Positions 25,336 through 31,565 of a stretch of DNA of 64,000 bases are shown piece after piece; the stretch's first letter is position 1, and every line of letters begins with the position of its first letter. Source of the DNA: Bog-366 sp963722555 (GTDB lineage Bacteria > Acidobacteriota > Terriglobia > UBA7540); the NCBI GenBank assembly GCA_963722555.1, contig CAVRNQ010000007.1, positions 1,922,001 to 1,986,000 on the forward strand. Reading direction: 5' to 3'. A model generated the notes under the pieces. It was not told the DNA's origin. It saw nothing but the letters and a program-made list of their open reading frames with translations, and did not search any database. Position numbers and translations under genes: made by a program.

Positions 25336-26862
25336 ATGCCCCGCACCATACTTCTCAACGGCCGGCGGCTGACGCGGACTGATTTCTACGCGGTGGTGCT
25401 TGAGAATCACCGCGTCGGGTTGTCGCGCCGGGCGCGCCTCGGCATGCAGAGGTCTCGCGCCTTGGTTGAGAAGCTGATCGCCGAAAAGCAGGTTGTTTAC
25501 GGGGTAACGACGGGCGTCGGTAGCCTTTCCACGGAGCGCATCGATCCGGCCCAAGCTCGCGAACTGCAACTGAACGTGGTTCGCAGCCACTCCTGCGGCG
25601 TGGGTGAGCCGCTGGGCGTTGCCGTGACGCGCGGCCTGCTGCTGCTGCGCGCCAACACGTTGGCGCTCGGTCTTTCCGGGGTGCGGCCGCGCCTCGCCGA
25701 CATGCTTTGCGCATTCCTGAATCATGGCATTCACCCCGCTGTTCCCCGGCGTGGTTCCGTGGGCGCGAGTGGCGACCTGGCGCCCCTCGCCCACGTGGGG
25801 TTGGCGCTGGTCGGCGAAGGGGAGGTTTTCTATCAAGGCAGGCGCCGGCGCGCGGCAACGTTGATGAAGTCGCTCGGCCTGAAGCCGCTGGTCCTGGAGG
25901 CGAAAGAGGGGCTCTCGCTCGTGAACGGTACGCAGACCATGCTTTCAGTGGGGCTGCTCGCCTTGCGTGATGCCGAGATTCTGGCTGATACCGCTGACGT
26001 GGCCGGAGCGCTTTCCCTGGACGCCCTGCGCGGCTCCCGGCGTGCTTTCGACCCGAGATTACACGCGGCCCGGCCCCATCCCGGGCAAATGATCTCCGCG
26101 CGCAACCTGGCTCGGCTTAATCGCGGGAGCGCGATCAATCAATCCCATCAAGGCTGCTCGCGCGTCCAGGACGCTTACAGCCTGCGCTGCATGCCGCAGG
26201 TTCATGGCGCGGTGCGCGACGCGCTGGATTACGCGCGCCGCGTTTTCGAGACGGAAATGAACAGCGCTACGGACAATCCCCTGGTCTTCGCGCGCGAAGG
26301 CGACGTGATCTCCGGCGGAAATTTCCACGGGCAGCCTCTGGCGACGGCGCTTGACCTCATGGCGATCGCTCTCACCCAACTCGGGGCCATGGCGGAGCGG
26401 CGCGTCGATCGCCTGGTGAATCCACTTACCTCGGAACTTCCGGCCTTCCTCAGCAAGTCGCCGGGGTTGGAATCGGGTCTCATGCTGGCGCAGGTAACGG
26501 CCGCCGCGCTGGCCTCGGAAAACAAGGTGCTGGCCCATCCGGCCTCCGTGGATTCCATTCCCACCTCCGGGAATAAGGAAGACTTCGTCAGCATGGGCAT
26601 GGGCGCCGCGCTGAAGTTACAGTCCGTGGTCGCGAACGTCCAAACCATTTTCGCCATCGAACTTCTCTGCGCCTGCCAGGCTCTGGACTTGCTCTCACCC
26701 CTCAAGTCTGGCAAGCTGGCCGAGCGAGCCAGGGTGCTGGTCCGCCAGGTTTCGCCGGGCGTTCGAAAAGACCGGCCGCTCGACGCCGACATTGCCCGCC
26801 TCACGAGTCTCGTATCCGGAGGCGCGCTGGCGGACCTCGTCGCACCCGGAAGCTATCTCTGA
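25336..26862 (+). CDS. hutH: histidine/aromatic amino acid ammonia-lyase (HutH family)
   Basis: A 508-residue member of the MIO-dependent ammonia-lyase family, which removes ammonia from histidine (giving urocanate) or from an aromatic amino acid. The Ala-Ser-Gly triad that cyclises to the MIO cofactor is in RRGSVGASGDLAPLAH (about residue 142). Other marks are YGVTTGVGSLS with the catalytic Tyr, NGTQTMLSVG, QDAYSLRC, the core E-x-N-S-A-T-DNPL stretch and SGNKEDFVSMG. Length fits HutH. No hutU, hutI or hutG genes are nearby, so phenylalanine or tyrosine lyase activity cannot be ruled out. It is followed six bases later by a glycosyltransferase gene, so the tie may be positional only. Confidence 0.9.
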   Translation: MPRTILLNGRRLTRTDFYAVVLENHRVGLSRRARLGMQRSRALVEKLIAEKQVVYGVTTGVGSLSTERIDPAQARELQLNVVRSHSCGVGEPLGVAVTRGLLLLRANTLALGLSGVRPRLADMLCAFLNHGIHPAVPRRGSVGASGDLAPLAHVGLALVGEGEVFYQGRRRRAATLMKSLGLKPLVLEAKEGLSLVNGTQTMLSVGLLALRDAEILADTADVAGALSLDALRGSRRAFDPRLHAARPHPGQMISARNLARLNRGSAINQSHQGCSRVQDAYSLRCMPQVHGAVRDALDYARRVFETEMNSATDNPLVFAREGDVISGGNFHGQPLATALDLMAIALTQLGAMAERRVDRLVNPLTSELPAFLSKSPGLESGLMLAQVTAAALASENKVLAHPASVDSIPTSGNKEDFVSMGMGAALKLQSVVANVQTIFAIELLCACQALDLLSPLKSGKLAERARVLVRQVSPGVRKDRPLDADIARLTSLVSGGALADLVAPGSYL

Positions 26863-26868
26863 CCAGCC

Positions 26869-27630
26869 ATGCCCGCCCTATCCGCCACGATCATCACGCG
26901 CAACGAGGCCGCCAACCTTGCCCGCGCCATTCGTTCGCTCTCCGGCGCGAATGAGATCCTCGTGGTTGACTCGGACTCCACCGACGGCACGCGCGAAATC
27001 GCCGCCGGGCTGGGGGCGCGGATAATCAACCATCCCTGGGAGGGATTTGCCGCCCAGAAAAACTTCGCCAGCGCCCAAGCCCGGCACGATTGGATCCTGA
27101 GTCTCGACGCCGACGAGGAGTTGGACCCGCAAGCCCAGGCCGCCGTCCTCGCCTGGAAGCAATCTGAGCCCGCGGCCGCGGGCTATCGGTTCGCCCGGCG
27201 GGCGCAATATCTCGGCCGGTGGATTCTCCACTCGGGTTGGTATCCGGACTACAAGCTCCGCCTCTTCGACCGGCGCCGGGGTAGTTGGCAGGGGGCCTAC
27301 GTTCACGAGTCGGCCGTGGTTGATGGCCCCGTGGCAACACTGGCGGGTGAAATCCTGCACTACACCTGCGCTTCGCTCGCTGAACATCGCCAGCGGATTG
27401 AGTTCTATACCGACCTGGCCGCGGAGGAGATGTATGAGCGCGGCGAGCGCGTGAGCCTTTTGCGGCGCACCCTGGGCCCTCTGTGGATATTCTTCAATTC
27501 CTACATTCTTCGCCTAGGGGTGCTGGATGGCGTTTGCGGCTTTCTGATTGCCCGGATGGCCGCGCGCTACGTGCACAGAAAGTACGCGAAGCTTGCGGAC
27601 CTGCAGTGGAAAGTGTATTCCGCCCGATGA
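26869..27630 (+). CDS. family 2 glycosyltransferase (LPS core WaaE/KdtX-like)
   Basis: A 253-residue inverting GT-A enzyme that transfers a sugar from a nucleotide sugar, probably to lipopolysaccharide core. It has the N-terminal SATIITRNEAANLARAIRSL, the VVDSDSTDGTREIAA binding loop and the metal-binding DWILSLDADEEL (DxD-like), then GYRFARRAQYLGRWILHSGWYPDYKLRLFDRR and HYTCASLAEH, all typical of the WaaE type. The C-terminus has one or two hydrophobic helices, suggesting association with the inner membrane. Its stop overlaps the next start (ATGA), so the two transferases are coupled. Confidence 0.88.
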   Translation: MPALSATIITRNEAANLARAIRSLSGANEILVVDSDSTDGTREIAAGLGARIINHPWEGFAAQKNFASAQARHDWILSLDADEELDPQAQAAVLAWKQSEPAAAGYRFARRAQYLGRWILHSGWYPDYKLRLFDRRRGSWQGAYVHESAVVDGPVATLAGEILHYTCASLAEHRQRIEFYTDLAAEEMYERGERVSLLRRTLGPLWIFFNSYILRLGVLDGVCGFLIARMAARYVHRKYAKLADLQWKVYSAR

Positions 27631-28751
27631 AGGCCCTACCCCGGCTCAGGATCGCACACGTCGACACCGGCATGAGCCTGCGTGGCGGCCAGCGGCAACT
27701 TCTGCTCCTGGCGCGAGGCCTGCGTGCCCGCGGGCACGACCAGCTCCTGGTGTGCCTGGAAGGCAGCGGGCTGGAAGACAGGGCGCGCCAGGAAGGCTTC
27801 CGCGTGTTCACGCTGCCGCCCCATGACCCCGCACACGCCTTCGGAATTTTGCTCTTGCGCCAGCAGCTTGTGATGTCGGACGTCGAAATCCTGCACGCGC
27901 ACGACGGGCGGGGCCACACCGTCGCGTGGCTGGCCTCTGTGGGATTACCGGTCCGCCGCATCGCCACCCGTCGCGTCACCTTCTTCCCGGCCGATCGCTG
28001 GACCTACCGGCTCAAATACGCGCGGACGTGTCATGCCGTGGTCGCGGTTTCAGACTACATCCGGGAACTTGCGGCGGGCGCGGGTGTCCCCCGCGAACGT
28101 ATCGAGGTGATCCCGGACGGCATCGAACTCCCCGCTAACCTCCCCGGCGCCGCCGACAGGTCGCGCCTCCGAAACGCCTGGCAACTGGGCGAAGAGGTAT
28201 TCGTCGTGGGCCAGTTGGGTGCTTTCACTCCGGAGAAAGGCCATGATGTAGCCCTCGACGCCTTGGCGCTGGTCGCCGCAGAGTTGCCCCACGCGCGCCT
28301 GGTGCTGGCGGGCGATGGGTCGGCGCGGGCGGAGGGTGCGCTCGCTCAAAGAATCGACCGGTTGCGCGCGCGGGTCCGTTTGCTGGGTGCCGTCGAGAAC
28401 CCCGCCGATTTCTTCCCGGGCCTCGACCTCCTCGTCATGCCTTCCAAAGCCGAAGGCTTGGGCTCTTCCGCGCTCTTGGCCATGGCGTATGGCCTTCCTG
28501 TGGTGGCCAGCCGCGTGGGCGGCCTTCCGGAAGTCGTCGTGGAGAACGAGACCGGATGGTTGGTTGCGCCCGGCTCGCCCCAAGCGCTGGCCGACGCGAT
28601 AATCCTGGCCGCCAGCGACCGGGCGAAGCTCGTCCGCTTCGGCCGCCAGGGGCGCAAGCGAGCCGAGGGTTTCTCGGCTGATATAATGGTCGGTCGCACG
28701 GAAGCTCTCTATCACCGCCTCGCGAGCGGGGGCGGGCAGAGGCATAGATAG
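27627..28751 (+). CDS. family 4 glycosyltransferase
   Basis: A 374-residue GT-B enzyme. The N-terminal Rossmann half has IAHVDTGMSLRGGQRQLLLLARGL; the C-terminal half carries VVGQLGAFTPEKGHDVALDALAL, LVLAGDGSAR, VRLLGAVENPADFFPGLDLLVMPSKAEGLGSSALLAMAYGLPVVAS and the E-x7-E pattern of retaining GT4 enzymes. A role in LPS or exopolysaccharide assembly together with the preceding GT2 is likely. The ATG overlaps the previous stop by four bases; the frame is open 48 codons upstream, but that part is the GT2 gene in another frame. Confidence 0.9.
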   Translation: MKALPRLRIAHVDTGMSLRGGQRQLLLLARGLRARGHDQLLVCLEGSGLEDRARQEGFRVFTLPPHDPAHAFGILLLRQQLVMSDVEILHAHDGRGHTVAWLASVGLPVRRIATRRVTFFPADRWTYRLKYARTCHAVVAVSDYIRELAAGAGVPRERIEVIPDGIELPANLPGAADRSRLRNAWQLGEEVFVVGQLGAFTPEKGHDVALDALALVAAELPHARLVLAGDGSARAEGALAQRIDRLRARVRLLGAVENPADFFPGLDLLVMPSKAEGLGSSALLAMAYGLPVVASRVGGLPEVVVENETGWLVAPGSPQALADAIILAASDRAKLVRFGRQGRKRAEGFSADIMVGRTEALYHRLASGGGQRHR

Positions 28752-28784
28752 TGCTTCCAATTCCATAATGAGGGTCTTCATCAA

Positions 28785-29630
28785 GTGGATATTGCCTATG
28801 TGTTCATTGCACTCTTCGGCCTCGTGTTGGGGAGCTTCTTGAATGTCTGCATCCACCGCCTGCCGCGGCAGGAGTCCATTGTCTTTCCCGGTTCGCACTG
28901 CCCGCGGTGTAATCACAGGATTCGCTGGTACGACAATATTCCGCTCCTCAGCTACCTCATCTTGCGTGGGCGTTGCCGGGATTGCCGCGCGCGGATCTCG
29001 CCCCTTTATCCCGCCGTCGAAGTCCTGACCGGTGTGGTTCTGGTTTTGACCTTCCAGCAGTACGGGCTGAGTGCTGCCTTCATCAAATACGCTCTGCTGG
29101 CCATGCTGCTGATCGTCCTGATATTCACTGACCTGCTCACGCGGCGCCTTCCTCATTCCATAACCGGGTTGGGGATTGGCCTGGGGTTGGTGTTGAGCTT
29201 TTTCATTCCTGTCGATGACCGCCCGCTCGCCTGGCTGGGCCGATACTGGGATGTTTATCTTGAAGGCACCGCTGGTTCGGTCGCGGGCGCAATCCTGGGA
29301 GCCCTGGCGGGAGGAGGGCTTTTCTATGTCGTGGGGGAAGCCTTCTACTACCTGGGCGGCAAACAAAAGGAGTACCTCGGGTTCGGAGACGTCATGCTGA
29401 TGTTCATGGTGGGAACTTTCCTGGGAATGCCGCTGACGCTGATGACAATTCTGCTGGGCTCGCTTGGTGGCTCGGTCGTCGCCCTCGGCATGAACGCGTT
29501 GAGTTCCCGCTATCGCAACTACGCGTGGCCGTATGGGACATTCCTGGGAATAGCCGCGATTTGTACCAGCCTCGTGGGCGGCCGGCTCCTTGATCTCTAT
29601 CTCCGCTGGTCGGGGATCGCGGGATGGTAA
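28785..29630 (+). CDS. pilD: prepilin peptidase (type IV leader peptidase, A24 family)
   Basis: A 281-residue polytopic inner-membrane aspartyl protease that cuts and N-methylates type IV prepilins and pseudopilins. The N-terminal domain holds GSFLNVCIHRLPRQESIVFPGSHCP (shown here only in part) and two CxxC pairs, CPRC and CRDC, forming the usual zinc site. The two catalytic Asp are in LIFTDLLTRRLP and in the G-x-GD motif LGFGDVMLM. At least seven hydrophobic segments follow. Start: GTG at 28785, 33 bases after the glycosyltransferase; SD is GAGGG at about ten bases. No pilin gene is in the window. Confidence 0.9.
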   Translation: MDIAYVFIALFGLVLGSFLNVCIHRLPRQESIVFPGSHCPRCNHRIRWYDNIPLLSYLILRGRCRDCRARISPLYPAVEVLTGVVLVLTFQQYGLSAAFIKYALLAMLLIVLIFTDLLTRRLPHSITGLGIGLGLVLSFFIPVDDRPLAWLGRYWDVYLEGTAGSVAGAILGALAGGGLFYVVGEAFYYLGGKQKEYLGFGDVMLMFMVGTFLGMPLTLMTILLGSLGGSVVALGMNALSSRYRNYAWPYGTFLGIAAICTSLVGGRLLDLYLRWSGIAGW

Positions 29631-29920
29631 CGCGAGCGCAGAAAGCCATGTTGCGCAGTCGCTCCAGGGTAAAGGGAAAAGACCCCCTCACCCCCGGCGC
29701 TCGGGGCCCCCCGCCTCCTTCGTCGGCCACCCTCTTCCCAAGTGAGAGGGCTGGGATTCCTGAGTTTTGAGATAGCCTCCCAAGTGAGAGGGCTGGGATG
29801 GGTGGTTTCCGCCCTCTCCCGAGGGGAGAGGGTGGGCCGCGACCGGCGCTTTCATCAGCCGGAGCGGGGAGGGGGCCCCGAGCGCCGGGGGTGAGGGGTC
29901 CTGAACAGTCACCAACCTAA
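29631..29920 (+). repeat. dispersed repeat, family C copy 1 (290 bp)
   Basis: Runs from CGCGAGCGCAGAAAGC to ACCAACCTAA. Inside are GCTCCAGGG, then paired CCCTCACCCCCGGCG and CGCCGGGGGTGAGGGG arms, then CCACCCTCTTCCC and several GAGAGGGCTGGGA units. The reverse complement of the same order of blocks is at 62704-62912, which lacks about 80 bases found here, including a repeated GAGAGGGCTGGGA unit. It starts at the stop codon of the prepilin peptidase gene. Confidence 0.75.
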
Positions 29921-29970
29921 CAGGATGCTTCGCGTCGGCAGTAGTGTCCCCATGAAGGCAACTTCACTAA

Positions 29971-30181
29971 CCCGCATTTCTCACCAGGCTTAGATGGGGC
30001 AGCCGGAAGGGCGGGGCTTCAGCCCCGCCGAAATCGCGGCTCCCACCCTCTGTTCGTTCTGCGCCCCGGGCAGCTTGCGGTCGCAAGCTGCCCGGGGCGC
30101 GAAGCACGGAAATATTCACGAAGCCCTTGTAACGGCGGGGCTGAAGCCCCGCCCTTCCAATTCCGTGGTGAGAAATCCGGG
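29971..30181. repeat. nested palindromic element with CCCGCATTTCTCACCA ends
   Basis: A 211-bp element with outer ends CCCGCATTTCTCACCA and TGGTGAGAAATCCGGG, middle arms GGGCGGGGCTTCAGCCCCGC and GCGGGGCTGAAGCCCCGCCC, and a central perfect hairpin GCGCCCCGGGCAGCTTGCG... at 30060-30099. The right end touches the DinB stop codon. A solo right half lies at about 30788-30831, between a family A repeat and purQ. Confidence 0.75.
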
Positions 30182-30610
30182 CTAAGCCGGTGCGGCCCCG
30201 ATCTGGCCGAGGTGATGAAGCATATGCCGCAAATAGTCCTCGGCCAGAAACCCCAGCGTTACGGCCTCGCTTGTGCCAATCCGACAGGGGACATCCAGTT
30301 TGGAGGGTGGCAGGTGCGCGATGACATGCGCGATATAGCGGTTGTAATTTGCCCAAAGCGCCGTCAGCAATGACCAACTCGCTTCTTCGGGAACCTGCAA
30401 CTGCACCCAATTGTTCTGGTCATAGGCAGGAAACTCCAACGAGTCTTGTAAGGACGCCCGCACAAAGCGCTGGTGGTTGTTCGAGGCGGAATCAATCAAG
30501 TGCCCGAGAACCTTCCGGCGCGACCATCCACCTGCCAGCACTGGTTTCCGGCTTTCCTCTTCGCTGACCTGCCGAAGCAGAGCTTCGGCCGAGTTGAACG
30601 ACGCGCGCAA
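30182..30610 (-). CDS. DinB-family protein, possibly frameshifted at its start
   Basis: A 142-residue four-helix DinB/YfiT-like domain, a family of metal-binding thiol-dependent enzymes and damage-inducible proteins. It has WSRRKVLGHLIDSASNNHQRFVRA, YDQNNWVQLQ and the C-terminal EDYLRHMLHHLGQIG, with His residues in the three usual metal positions (GHLID, HHLGQ). The only start in frame is a TTG with a poor ribosome site. A good start, GAGGAGACT then ATG-GAC-ACC-TTT, lies 28 bases upstream (ATG at 30638) in another frame and would join the DinB frame after removal of one base, giving MDTFTLSTELRASF. So a one-base insertion or a sequencing error near the start is likely. Confidence 0.7.
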   Translation of the reverse strand: MRASFNSAEALLRQVSEEESRKPVLAGGWSRRKVLGHLIDSASNNHQRFVRASLQDSLEFPAYDQNNWVQLQVPEEASWSLLTALWANYNRYIAHVIAHLPPSKLDVPCRIGTSEAVTLGFLAEDYLRHMLHHLGQIGAAPA

Positions 30611-30650
30611 TTCTCGTGCTTAGCGTAAAGGTGTCCATAGTCTCCTCTCA

Positions 30651-30785
30651 CACCGTCATCCTGAGGAGGCGAAGCCGGTCCTGAGTGAAACGAAGGAAGG
30701 ACCTCTGTATTTGCTTGAAAATTCAAATACAGGGGTTCTTCGCTTCGCTCAGAATGACAGCGCCTACGGGTTTCCCCGCAGCCTG
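30651..30785. repeat. MITE-like palindromic element, family A copy 5 (left end lost)
   Basis: About 135 bp: inner arms CACCGTCATCCTGAGGAGGC and CTCAGAATGACAGCGCC and right end TTTCCCCGCAGCCTG. Nearly the same internal sequence as copy 1 (GAAACGAAGGAAGGA, then TATTTGCTTGAAAATTCAAATA at the centre). The left outer end is missing. It lies upstream of the DinB gene and downstream of purQ. Confidence 0.8.
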
Positions 30786-30824
30786 TGAAGCCCGCCCCTC
30801 CAATTCCGCGGTGAGAAATCCGGG

Positions 30825-31565
30825 CTATTGCTTAAGCCAGCGCACAAGATTCTTGAAAATCTTCAGGCCATCCTGGGAATACTGCGCGGAAAGCGACGTT
30901 CGCTCGGGATGAGGCATCAGCCCCAGGACAAGGCCGGTCTCATCCGTGACTCCGGCAACGGCGTTCGGGGAGCCGTTCGGGTTGCTGGGATACTCCATTG
31001 TCGGCCGGCCCTTTTCGTCGCCGTAATGGAATACCGCCCGTTGGGTTGCGGGTGAGCTGGTGGAACAGAACAAAGTGCGCCCCTCACCGTGCGCGCACGG
31101 CATTTCCAGGGTTTGTCCTGCCAGGCCTTCCGTCCAGGCGCACTTTTCCGAAGAAACGATCAGGCGCACCTTGCGGTCCTCGAACCTCGCCGACTGATTT
31201 TCAAGGAGAGACATGTTTCGCTCACCCGGTGATCGGCCCGGCAGAATGCCTGCTTCCGTGAGCACCTGAAACCCGTTGCAGATTCCCAGCAGGGGTTTCT
31301 GCGCGTCCAGGAACCGCACCAACTGGTCGCGCAGCCGCGCCACGAGCATCGTGGCGAAGATCCGCCCCGCCCCTAAGTGATCGCCGTATGAAAATCCACC
31401 TGGAATCACGGCAGCTTGATAATCGTCGAGCCGATTGTGGCCGTCGATCAGGTCCTTCAGGAGAACCAGTTCGGTCCTGCCCCCCGCCAGCTCGATCGCC
31501 GCGGCAGTTTCTTCGTGGCAATTGGTTCCAGGTGCATAAAGGATGGCGGTCTTCGCCTGGCTCAT
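30825..31565 (-). CDS. purQ: phosphoribosylformylglycinamidine synthase subunit PurQ (glutaminase)
   Basis: Glutaminase subunit of FGAM synthase, step four of purine synthesis; passes ammonia to PurL. The 246-residue class I amidotransferase has AILYAPGTNCHEETAAAIELAG, AVIPGGFSYGDHLGAGRIFA, the catalytic Cys in PLLGICNGFQVLTE, and the His/Glu pair in GLMPHPER. Its ATG overlaps the purL stop by four bases, so the pair is translationally coupled in the order purL-purQ. Length is normal for PurQ. Confidence 0.95.
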   Translation of the reverse strand: MSQAKTAILYAPGTNCHEETAAAIELAGGRTELVLLKDLIDGHNRLDDYQAAVIPGGFSYGDHLGAGRIFATMLVARLRDQLVRFLDAQKPLLGICNGFQVLTEAGILPGRSPGERNMSLLENQSARFEDRKVRLIVSSEKCAWTEGLAGQTLEMPCAHGEGRTLFCSTSSPATQRAVFHYGDEKGRPTMEYPSNPNGSPNAVAGVTDETGLVLGLMPHPERTSLSAQYSQDGLKIFKNLVRWLKQ

